Source: an uncultured Pseudoxanthomonas sp. (GTDB lineage Bacteria > Pseudomonadota > Gammaproteobacteria > Xanthomonadales > Xanthomonadaceae). From it: a DNA stretch of 15,863 nucleotides. Shown here one piece after another: positions 1 through 5,972 of the stretch (its first letter is position 1; each line of letters opens with the position of its first letter). The translations under genes and the position numbers were made by a program. The notes under the pieces were generated by a model, which saw only the letters and a list, made by a program, of their open reading frames with translations, did not search any database and was not told where the DNA came from. The DNA lies in assembly GCF_946886695.1 (NCBI RefSeq), contig NZ_CAMPJD010000068.1, positions 1-15,863 on the forward strand, given 5' to 3'.

Positions 1-100
1 CCAGCGCACGCTGGAATCCATTGACCATCAGCAAGGCAGTTCTCGCCGCTGAGCTGGAGAATCAACAACAAGCTGGGTCCCAACTTTCGCCGAGACGATG
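1..100. repeat. Dispersed intergenic repeat, left copy, truncated by the window edge
   Basis: Positions 1-23 match 15775-15797 at all but one base (position 7). Positions 71-100 match 15831-15860 with a few substitutions (agctgggtcc here, agatgggtcc there). The middle parts (24-70 here, 33 bases in the other copy) are unrelated and differ in length. The left end is a small palindrome (CCAGCG-CA-CGCTGG, 1-14). The right palindrome (CCCAGC-TTTC-GCTGGG in the other copy) is decayed here. The copy ends 3 bases from the dbpA stop codon, so it may also act as a transcript end. It resembles the short non-coding repeats common between genes in xanthomonads; that parallel comes from general knowledge. 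Confidence 0.75.
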
Positions 101-103
101 GGT

Positions 104-1480
104 TCAGAGCTTCCGTACGCGGAAGCTGCGGCCCTTGATCTTGCCGGCGTTGAGTCGCGCCAGCGCCGCGCCGGACTTGTCGCGTGCGACGGCCACGTAG
201 GTCCGCGTGGCGAAGACGTTGATCTTGCCGATCGCGGAAGCGGACAGGCCGGCGTCGCCGGTCAGTGCGCCGAGCACGTCGCCGGGGCGCAGTTTGTCGG
301 TCTTGCCGGCGTCGATGCGCAGCGTGGTCATCGCGGCGGGCGGCGCGGTATTGGCCTTGGGCGCTGATGGGACATTGCGGTCCCACAGCAGCGGTGCGCC
401 CAGACGTTCTTCGATCACGGCGGCGCGCGGCAGTTCGCGCGGCGTGCACAGGCTGATCGCCAGGCCATCACGACCCGCGCGGCCGGTGCGGCCGATGCGG
501 TGCACGTAGGTGTCCGCGTCGCTGGGCATGTCGTAGTTGACGACCAACGCCAGATCCTCGATGTCCAGCCCGCGCGCCGCCACGTCGCTGGCGACCAGCA
601 CGTTGCAGCTGCGGTTGGCGAAGCGCACCAGCACCTCGTCGCGGTCGCGCTGCTCCATGTCGCCGTGCAGGGCGAGGGCGGAGAAGCCGAAGTGCTGCAA
701 CGACCCGGCCACTTCGTCCACGTCCTTGCGCATGTTGCAGAACACCACGCACGACTCCACGCCGCGCTGCGCCAGCAGGCCCGCCAGCGCGGTCTGCTTG
801 CGCTCCGGGTCCACGCGCACGAAGCGTTGCTCGATGATCGCCTGTTCCTGTGGCGCGTCCACCGTGACTTCCAGCGGGTCGCGCAAGGTATTGCGGGCGA
901 TGTCGCGGATGGCGTCGGTGAAAGTGGCCGAAAACAGCAGACTCTGGCGGTCCTTCGGCGTCTTGCCGGTGATCTCGCGGATCGGCTCCTCGAAGCCCAT
1001 GTCGAGCATGCGGTCGGCCTCGTCCAGCACCAGCGTGCGCACGCCGCCCAGGTGCAGGGCCTTCTTGCGCAGCAGTTCCTGGATGCGGCCCGGCGTGCCG
1101 ACGACCACGTGCGGGTCATGCGCTTCAAGCGAGCGCAGCTGCGGCTCCAGGGGCATGCCGCCGCACAGCGTCAGGACCTTGAGATTGGGAATGCCTACGG
1201 CCAGTTTGCGCACCTGCTGCGCCACCTGGTCGGCGAGTTCGCGGGTCGGGCATAGCACCAATGCCTGCGTGCGTCCCGTGGCGACATCGAGCCGGTGCAA
1301 CAGGCCCAGGCCGAACGCGGCGGTCTTGCCGCTGCCGGTGGGTGCCTGCGCGATGACATCGCGGCCATCGAGGATGGCGGGCAGGCTGCGGGCCTGAATG
1401 GGGGTCGGCCGGGCATAACCCAGCGCCTGGACACCCTGGTGCAGGCCGGGTGCCAGCGGAAGAGAAATGAAATCGAGCAT
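104..1480 (-). CDS. dbpA: ATP-dependent RNA helicase DbpA (DEAD-box)
   Basis: This 458-residue protein matches the length of E. coli DbpA (about 457). DbpA unwinds RNA at hairpin 92 of 23S rRNA during late assembly of the 50S subunit in the cytoplasm. In order, the sequence shows a Q motif region (about 14-30), Walker A APTGSGKT (46-53), PTRELADQ (78-85), TPGR (129-132), DEAD (153-156), SAT (184-186), SCVVFCN, VASDVAARGLD and HRIGRTGRAG. The C-terminal 75 residues (LRPGDVLGALTGD...GKIKGRSFRVRKL) are the DbpA-type RNA-binding RRM, which separates it from RhlE or SrmB. The open frame runs further upstream, but MLDFISLPL fits the family's N-terminus and the extension would overlap the barstar gene. 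No strong Shine-Dalgarno precedes this start. It is the last gene of a minus-strand operon, 40 bases after the barstar stop. Confidence 0.96.
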   Translation of the reverse strand: MLDFISLPLAPGLHQGVQALGYARPTPIQARSLPAILDGRDVIAQAPTGSGKTAAFGLGLLHRLDVATGRTQALVLCPTRELADQVAQQVRKLAVGIPNLKVLTLCGGMPLEPQLRSLEAHDPHVVVGTPGRIQELLRKKALHLGGVRTLVLDEADRMLDMGFEEPIREITGKTPKDRQSLLFSATFTDAIRDIARNTLRDPLEVTVDAPQEQAIIEQRFVRVDPERKQTALAGLLAQRGVESCVVFCNMRKDVDEVAGSLQHFGFSALALHGDMEQRDRDEVLVRFANRSCNVLVASDVAARGLDIEDLALVVNYDMPSDADTYVHRIGRTGRAGRDGLAISLCTPRELPRAAVIEERLGAPLLWDRNVPSAPKANTAPPAAMTTLRIDAGKTDKLRPGDVLGALTGDAGLSASAIGKINVFATRTYVAVARDKSGAALARLNAGKIKGRSFRVRKL

Positions 1481-1520
1481 GCGGCATTTTCGCAGATCGG
1501 CGCGGTTGCCGCCGGAAAAC

Positions 1521-1955
1521 CTATTGCAGGTCGGGGAAATCTTCCTCGGGCAGCGCGATGAACGACCAGAACGGAACCTCGTTGGACGTCCAGAACTGCG
1601 AGACTTCGTCCAGGATGTCCAGCAGGGTGTCGAAATCGGCCTCGGTGCGTTCGCGCAGTTCATGGGCCTGCTCGAAGAGCAGGACGTAACCCGGCGCCTC
1701 CAGCCAAGACAGGTCGCGCAGGCTGTCGGACAGCGCATCCCAGTTGCGCCCGGAGGATTGCGGGAAGTCCAGCACCGTGGCGATGCGCAACAGCAGGGCG
1801 CCCTTGCTGTCGCAGCCTGACAGGTCGATCCGGCGCGACAGCAGCCCGGCATCGCGGCCGACCGCTGCCAGCGGATCGAGATCATCCTCGGTAACGAAGA
1901 AGACGCCCGCGCGCGTGGGATCGGCCAGGCCGGGATCGAAACCGGATTCGCTCAT
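1521..1955 (-). CDS. Barstar-family ribonuclease inhibitor
   Basis: This 144-residue acidic protein has no signal peptide and should be cytoplasmic. Residues 71-81 (NWDALSDSLRD) match the barstar signature NLDALWDCL. D73 and D77 correspond to barstar Asp35 and Asp39, which plug the active site of barnase. Hydrophobic strands follow (YVLLFEQA, 90-97), and a variable tail ends WSFIALPEEDFPDLQ. About 35 residues precede the barstar core, so it is longer than classical barstar (about 90). Its start codon overlaps the stop of the upstream ribonuclease gene in an ATGA arrangement, which suggests coupled translation and fixed stoichiometry. Barstar is known to inhibit both barnase and RNase Sa, so the neighbouring enzyme is its expected target. 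The family is clear; the partnership is inferred from the overlap. Confidence 0.9.
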   Translation of the reverse strand: MSESGFDPGLADPTRAGVFFVTEDDLDPLAAVGRDAGLLSRRIDLSGCDSKGALLLRIATVLDFPQSSGRNWDALSDSLRDLSWLEAPGYVLLFEQAHELRERTEADFDTLLDILDEVSQFWTSNEVPFWSFIALPEEDFPDLQ

Positions 1956-2521
1956 GGCAGGGTTCCGTTGCCGATCTCGAACCGGCGGAAGCTCTCATAG
2001 TGGTCGTCGGTGTAGTAGTACTCGCGCGGCGGTTGGCCGCCGGTGACGATGCGGCGTGTACCGCGATGGCCGAGCCCGGGCGTGTCGACCGTGTACTCGC
2101 GGTAATAGCCACGCGACTGCCGTGGCAGCCGTCCCTCTCGGTTCTGGAAGACGCTGCCGTCCTGGCGATGGGGGAATGGCCCGCCGCGCTGTATCAGCAC
2201 CAGTGTCTGCCGGGCCTCGGCCGGCAGGAAGGCGGGAAGCGCCGCCCCGTCGCCGCCCGATCGCGCGGCGACGGGTGGCGCGATGTCGGGGACGTCACCC
2301 GCGAGTTTGCCGGGGCGCGTCTGCTCGACCGGCGGCAGCGCAAGTTCAGCGCTGGTGTGGCGGGGATCCGAGGTTTCATGCGACGCAATGGCCGGCGCGG
2401 CGGGCGCTTCGTCGCGTTGGGACCACCACCAGGCGCCCGCACCCAGCACCAGCAGTGCGAGGAAGGCGAACAGGGGGAGGCGCTGCCGACTCTGCCGGCG
2501 GGCGCGGGAACGTCGACTCAT
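1952..2521 (-). CDS. Membrane-anchored guanyl-specific ribonuclease (RNase Sa/N1/T1 family)
   Basis: This is a 189-residue protein. Residues 1-14 are very basic and 15-33 form a hydrophobic segment (LPLFAFLALLVLGAGAWWW), an uncleaved anchor or signal sequence. A Pro/Ala-rich linker follows to about residue 93. Residues 96-182 closely follow Streptomyces RNase Sa: LPAFLPAEARQTLVLI, GPFP..QDG.VFQNRE, YYREYTV, GTRRIV and YYYTDDHY. The catalytic residues are in place: E142 (Sa Glu54), R153 (Arg65), R157 (Arg69) and H174 (His85). The guanine-binding stretch N127-R128-E129 is also kept. Such enzymes cleave RNA 3' of guanosine. The protein has no cysteine, so the disulfide of RNase Sa is absent. It starts 7 bases after the lipoprotein stop with only a weak ribosome site and overlaps the barstar gene by 4 bases. 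The active domain should face the periplasm or outside. Confidence 0.93.
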   Translation of the reverse strand: MSRRSRARRQSRQRLPLFAFLALLVLGAGAWWWSQRDEAPAAPAIASHETSDPRHTSAELALPPVEQTRPGKLAGDVPDIAPPVAARSGGDGAALPAFLPAEARQTLVLIQRGGPFPHRQDGSVFQNREGRLPRQSRGYYREYTVDTPGLGHRGTRRIVTGGQPPREYYYTDDHYESFRRFEIGNGTLP

Positions 2522-2528
2522 GCGTGGA

Positions 2529-3293
2529 TCATTCCGTCAGGAAGCGGCCGCAGCCGCGGTAGACCTTGCCACCCACCGTCAGGGTCGCGGAGGCCGGGTA
2601 CTCGTTGTCGCTCATGCCATCGCTGCAGACTTCCTTCTTCATCGTCAGCGACACGGCCAGGCCATCGGCGGTGCTGCCGACATAACCATCTCCCGTCTTG
2701 CGGGACTGTGCGACATCGATCTTGCGTTCGCCGTAGTCCAGGTCGGCGCTCAGGCGCGGCGTGGAGCCAGCACCGACTTCCACGGACCAGCCCGGTTCGG
2801 TGCCGATGCCACGGAAGACGCTGCCACGTGCCCTGGCCTGCTCCCAGGGTGTTCCCGTTGCAGGAGGAGCAGGATCTCCACCAGCCCGCACCATGCGGAA
2901 TTCAACCGGTGCAGACGCGCCGGGCGTCACCGGCACGCGCGTATCGGTGACGAACCAGAGTTTGCCCTGCGCGTCCCGAAGGCCAGCGTGCAGGCCGTAC
3001 ATGCCGTTCGGACGCAGCTTGGCCGGGTCATAGGGGAGGGTGAACGCGAACGGCGGGCCCTTCAGGTCGCTGAAGTCGGCGCTCGCGACCACGGCGGCGG
3101 GTGTATCGGCCAGCTGGTTGTCCACGAGTTGCACGCTGAGCGTCGCGCCTGGCGGCGGCGCGATGCGTTCGAGATAGAGGGCCCGCCCCTGGATCGCAGC
3201 AGCAGGCTGGGCCGGGACTGCGTTGCCAGTGGGCGGCGACTGGCAGGCAGGGAGTGCCAGCAGGCAGGCGGTGATCAACAGCAGACGGAACAT
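2529..3293 (-). CDS. Two-domain lipoprotein: YbaY-like N-half, COG3650-like C-half
   Basis: This 254-residue protein begins with a lipoprotein signal; the lipobox LPAC puts the lipidated Cys at 17, and a second Cys (10) lies inside the signal. Residues about 36-135 (GRALYLERIAPPPGATLSVQLVD... through FVTDTRVPV) resemble YbaY/YscW-type lipoproteins, a beta-rich domain. A Pro/Ala linker (about 136-148) leads to residues 158-251 (FRGIGTEPGWSVEV, LDYGERKIDV, CSDGMSDNEYPASATLTVGGKVYRGCGR). That half matches the COG3650 envelope domain, and C223 and C248 probably form a disulfide. The start is set by the signal peptide and by TTGGAG 8 bases upstream. It heads the operon, 7 bases before the ribonuclease gene. 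Its biochemical role is unknown; a place in the envelope is well supported. The family names rest on recall of motifs. Confidence 0.85.
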   Translation of the reverse strand: MFRLLLITACLLALPACQSPPTGNAVPAQPAAAIQGRALYLERIAPPPGATLSVQLVDNQLADTPAAVVASADFSDLKGPPFAFTLPYDPAKLRPNGMYGLHAGLRDAQGKLWFVTDTRVPVTPGASAPVEFRMVRAGGDPAPPATGTPWEQARARGSVFRGIGTEPGWSVEVGAGSTPRLSADLDYGERKIDVAQSRKTGDGYVGSTADGLAVSLTMKKEVCSDGMSDNEYPASATLTVGGKVYRGCGRFLTE

Positions 3294-3328
3294 CGCGCGC
3301 TCCAAGGAGGTCGTGGCTGGCCGCCAGC

Positions 3329-3358
3329 TTAGCGGTGGCCGGTGTAATGGTTCGTCAA
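3329..3358 (-). promoter_or_regulatory. Candidate sigma-70 promoter of the lipoprotein-RNase-barstar-dbpA operon
   Basis: Read on the minus strand, a -35 box TTGACG (3353-3358) is followed after 18 bases by CGCTAA (3329-3334). Transcription would begin near 3322, giving a leader of about 30 bases before the lipoprotein ATG. The -35 box is good and the -10 box is weak. Confidence 0.35.
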
Positions 3359-3442
3359 CGTGGAAATGGTCGTGGTGCGGTCTCCGTCCGCGGTCCCGGC
3401 ATCGCCGCGCTACAGTCGCGTCTCGACACGGAGGCCGCCGGG

Positions 3443-4066
3443 ATGCCCTCGCACGATCCGAGAGTGGATGCCTACATCGAGAGAGCGGCCGAGTTCGCGC
3501 GCCCGGTCCTCGAACGCCTGCGGAGCGCGGTGCACGAGGCGTGTCCACAGGTGGAAGAGACCATCAAGTGGAGCATGCCGTCGTTCCAGTACGGCGGACG
3601 CATCCTGTGCAACATGGCCGCGTTCAAGCGGCACGCATCGTTAGGCTTCCGGCAGCACGCGCAGGTCACGGACGGCAAGGCGCGTGACGGCATGGGGAGC
3701 CTGGGCAAGCTGGTGTCGCTGGAAGACCTGTCGCCCAGGCGGGAACTGATTGCACTGGTACGCAAGGCGACGGCGCTGATCGATACTCCTGCGGCGTCGT
3801 CGGCGTCGTCGGCGTCATCGGCGTCTGCATCAGCCAAGGCTGCTGCGCGTCCCGTGCTGCGCACACCGGCGGATCTCCGCGATGCGCTTGCCGGCAACCC
3901 GGCCGCGAAGGCGACATTCGATGGCTTCAGCCCCTGCGCCCGGCGCGACTACATTGAATGGATCATCGGGGCCAAACGGACGGATACGCGTGAGCGAAGA
4001 CTGACGCAGGCGATCGCGTGGATGGCGGAAGGCAAGATGCGCCACTGGAAGTACCAAGTACGCTGA
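3443..4066 (+). CDS. DUF1801 / YdeI-OmdA family protein
   Basis: This is a 207-residue soluble protein with two parts. Residues 6-110 (VDAYIERAAEFARPVLERLRSAVHEACPQVEETIKWSMPSF..., LCNMAAFKRHASLGF) match the DUF1801 fold. Residues 137-205 (TFDGFSPCARRDYIEWIIGAKRTDTRERRLTQAIAWMAEGK) match the OmdA/YdeI C-terminal domain linked with bacteriocin resistance and OmpD in enterobacteria. An Ala/Ser linker (118-133) joins them and is coded by a short tandem repeat. The ATG was chosen because GGAGG (3430-3434) stands 8 bases before it and because the family begins near here; an upstream in-frame ATG at 3335 lacks this. It is divergent from the RNase operon. The molecular function of the family is not established. 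Confidence 0.88.
   Translation: MPSHDPRVDAYIERAAEFARPVLERLRSAVHEACPQVEETIKWSMPSFQYGGRILCNMAAFKRHASLGFRQHAQVTDGKARDGMGSLGKLVSLEDLSPRRELIALVRKATALIDTPAASSASSASSASASAKAAARPVLRTPADLRDALAGNPAAKATFDGFSPCARRDYIEWIIGAKRTDTRERRLTQAIAWMAEGKMRHWKYQVR
3794..3820 (+). repeat. 9-bp tandem repeat coding an Ala-Ser-Ser linker
   Basis: The unit gcgtcgtcg occurs twice exactly (3794-3802, 3803-3811) and once with one change (3812-3820). A degenerate fourth unit follows at 3821. It is in frame and codes (Ala-Ser-Ser)n between the two domains of the DUF1801/OmdA protein, so copy number could change without breaking the frame. Confidence 0.85.
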
Positions 4067-4088
4067 GTCCGCATCGCGCGACATAGGC

Positions 4089-4103
4089 CGCCCCATCGGG
4101 GCG
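4089..4103. terminator. Short GC hairpin after the DUF1801 gene
   Basis: CGCCCC-ATC-GGGGCG is a perfect 6-bp stem with a 3-base loop, 23 bases after the stop codon. No T-run follows, so it is at best a weak or Rho-assisted terminator. A similar core, cccatcgggg, recurs at 5961-5970. Confidence 0.35.
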
Positions 4104-4116
4104 ATTCAGTATTGCG

Positions 4117-4146
4117 ATGACGATGTGGTTTGCAGACGGTTAGTAT
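4117..4146 (+). promoter_or_regulatory. Candidate promoter of the ZIP transporter gene
   Basis: ATGACG (4117-4122) and TAGTAT (4141-4146) are separated by 18 bases, and each matches the sigma-70 consensus at four of six places. The leader would be about 60 bases. No metal-regulator operator was recognised. Confidence 0.28.
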
Positions 4147-4215
4147 CGCTCGCAAGCCACCGAACCCCACGTCATCGCACTGCACGCGACCCTGCGCGCG
4201 CCGGAGACCCATGGC

Positions 4216-5097
4216 ATGAATCGCGTCCTGCGACCCTTTGCCTACACCCGAGCCGCGGTGGCCTGGCCCTACATCGCGGCCGTCATCGGGCTTGTGTGTG
4301 CGGCGTTGTGGGTGTTGTGGCTGGCGCCGCCCGGGCAGGGAAGCGGCATGCGACTCGCACTGCGCGGCGGTGCATTGTGCGCCGCTGCCACGGCGATCGG
4401 TGCGTTGCCGGTGCTGGTGATGCGGACGATTCCGCAGCGGCTGGCAGATGGGCTGCTCGGCTTCGGGGCCGGCGTGATGTTGGCGGCCACGGCGTTCTCG
4501 CTGGTGCTGCCGGGCTTGGCGGCGGCGGAAACGCAGGGCTTCTCGCCTTGGGGTGCGGCGGGCCTCGTGAGTGCCGGGATCCTGCTGGGCGCATTAGCGC
4601 TGCTCGCACTCGACCGTGGCCTGGTCGACGACCCACGGGACGCACAGCGTCGCCTCGTACCCTCGCGGGTGATGCTCTTCGTGCTGGCCATCGTGCTGCA
4701 CAACATCCCGGAAGGCATGGCGGTGGGCGTGGCGGCCGGCGGTGTGCTCAGCGGTGCGGCCGGGCTGGCGATCGGGATCGCCCTGCAGGACATACCCGAA
4801 GGCCTGGTGGTTGCTCTTGTGCTTGCGACGGCGGGCATGGCGCGGAGCAAGGCGGTCTTCCTGGGCGCGCTGTCGGGCGTGGCGGAACCCCTGGCCGCGA
4901 TTCCCAGCGCGTGGGCAGTCGGCATTTCGTCGGCGCTGCTGCCGTGGGGGCTGGCGTTCGCGGCGGGAGCCATGCTGATCGCCGTGGGCCATAGCGTGAT
5001 CCCCGAGTCGAACCGGCACGGCCACGGCGGCATCGCATCGTTCGGACTCGCGCTTGGCTTCTGCCTGATGATGGCGCTGGACACGGCACTGGGTTGA
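4216..5097 (+). CDS. ZIP family divalent metal transporter, GufA-like
   Basis: This 293-residue inner-membrane protein has about eight hydrophobic segments. The two metal-site helices are visible: LHNIPEGMAVGVA (HNIPEG at 162-167) and ALQDIPEGLVVAL (QDIPEG at 191-196). The second motif carries Gln where ZupT has His, as in the GufA/ZIP11 branch. GVAEPL (221-226) and a late segment with GHSVIPES (258-265) also fit ZIP proteins. A His-containing tail HGHGG (268-272) precedes the last helix. The likely substrates are zinc or related divalent cations taken up into the cytoplasm; the exact metal cannot be read from sequence. GGAG (4203-4206) lies 9 bases before the chosen ATG, and the nearby ATG at 4211 runs at once into a stop. 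The glutathione S-transferase gene follows after 50 bases. Confidence 0.92.
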   Translation: MNRVLRPFAYTRAAVAWPYIAAVIGLVCAALWVLWLAPPGQGSGMRLALRGGALCAAATAIGALPVLVMRTIPQRLADGLLGFGAGVMLAATAFSLVLPGLAAAETQGFSPWGAAGLVSAGILLGALALLALDRGLVDDPRDAQRRLVPSRVMLFVLAIVLHNIPEGMAVGVAAGGVLSGAAGLAIGIALQDIPEGLVVALVLATAGMARSKAVFLGALSGVAEPLAAIPSAWAVGISSALLPWGLAFAAGAMLIAVGHSVIPESNRHGHGGIASFGLALGFCLMMALDTALG

Positions 5098-5147
5098 CCG
5101 CAAGGCGCGACGTGCCCACGCTGCCATTGTCCTTGCAGGAGAATGGC

Positions 5148-5900
5148 ATGTCCGAACCGCTGACGATCATCGGGAACTACATCTCGCCCTACGTGCGCAA
5201 GGTGCTGGTCTGCCTGGAGCTGAAAGGCATTCCGTACCGGATCGATCCGATCGCCCCCTTCGTGGGTGACGCGGAATTCAGCCGCCTCAGTCCCTTGCGT
5301 CGCATTCCTGTACTGCGTGACGGCGACCTGGTGCTCAACGATTCCACGGTGATCTGCGAGTACCTGCAGGACAGGTTTCCGCAGCCGTCGCTATATCCGG
5401 CCGATCCCGTGCAGCGGGCACAGGCACGTTGGCTGGAGGAATACGCGGATTCCTACCTGGGTGATGTGATCGTCTGGCGCATGTTCTTCCAGAAAGGCGT
5501 GCGCCGGTTCCTGTTCAACGAAGGCACCGACGAAGACGTGGTGCGCAGGGCCCGGGAGGAAGAGCTGCCGGTTGCACTGGATTATCTGGAAGCACGGATG
5601 CCCGTCGCCGGTTGGCTGTTCGGTGACATTTCCATCGCCGACATCAGCATCGCTGCACTGTTCCGCAATGCGGTGTTCGTGAAGTACCACGTCGATGCCC
5701 AGCGATGGCCGCGTACCGCCGCCTTCCTTGCGCGTGCCTGGGCGTTGCCGCCGTTCCAGGCACTGGCTGCCTACGAAGAGCGGACCCTGCGCACGCCGCT
5801 CCCGGAGCAGCGTGCGGTACTTGCGGAGATGGGGGCGCCGCTCACCGACACCACCTGCGGCAATGCGCCACCGCGCTATGGGGTGATGCGGCTGGGGTGA
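5148..5900 (+). CDS. Glutathione S-transferase family protein
   Basis: This is a 250-residue cytoplasmic protein. The N-terminal thioredoxin-like domain (5-77) reads LTIIGNYISPYVRKVLVCLELKGIPY, then RRIPVLRDGDLVLNDSTVICEYLQDRF. S13 is the probable catalytic residue, P54 the cis-proline, and D65-S66 the gamma-glutamyl binding pair. The C-terminal helical domain (about 85-220) contains GWLFGDISIADISIAALFRNAVF, the usual N-capping region with its Asp. The reaction is expected to be conjugation or reduction with glutathione; the substrate is unknown. AGGAG (5137-5141) lies 6 bases before this ATG; an upstream in-frame ATG at 5094 overlaps the ZIP gene and has no such site. It may be co-transcribed with the ZIP gene. 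Confidence 0.92.
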   Translation: MSEPLTIIGNYISPYVRKVLVCLELKGIPYRIDPIAPFVGDAEFSRLSPLRRIPVLRDGDLVLNDSTVICEYLQDRFPQPSLYPADPVQRAQARWLEEYADSYLGDVIVWRMFFQKGVRRFLFNEGTDEDVVRRAREEELPVALDYLEARMPVAGWLFGDISIADISIAALFRNAVFVKYHVDAQRWPRTAAFLARAWALPPFQALAAYEERTLRTPLPEQRAVLAEMGAPLTDTTCGNAPPRYGVMRLG

Positions 5901-5921
5901 CGGACTCCGGTCAGCATCTTC

Positions 5922-5958
5922 TGCAGGAGCGGTGCGAGGGGGGCGGCCCGCTCCTGCA
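5922..5958. repeat. REP-like inverted repeat / bidirectional terminator between convergent genes
   Basis: TGCAGGAGCGG (5922-5932) and CCGCTCCTGCA (5948-5958) are exact reverse complements around a 15-base loop. It sits between the ends of the convergent GST and carboxypeptidase genes. The arm sequence strongly recalls the repeated 'TGTAGGAGCGG' hairpins of Pseudomonas and xanthomonads. There is no T-run. Confidence 0.7.
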
Positions 5959-5972
5959 ATCCCATCGGGGCA

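Noticed and set aside
1481..1885. N-terminal extension of the DbpA frame by about 135 residues
   Set aside because: It overlaps most of the barstar gene, and DbpA homologues begin near MLDFISLPL.
2283..3332. 349-codon plus-strand frame opposite the lipoprotein and RNase genes
   Set aside because: It crosses two supported genes and has no recognisable domain; its Arg/Gly/Ala-rich text is typical of a shadow frame.
3443..4066. Bacteriocin immunity gene acting with the RNase/barstar pair
   Set aside because: The OmdA/YdeI name recalls bacteriocin protection, but the gene is divergent from the RNase operon and no link is visible beyond proximity.
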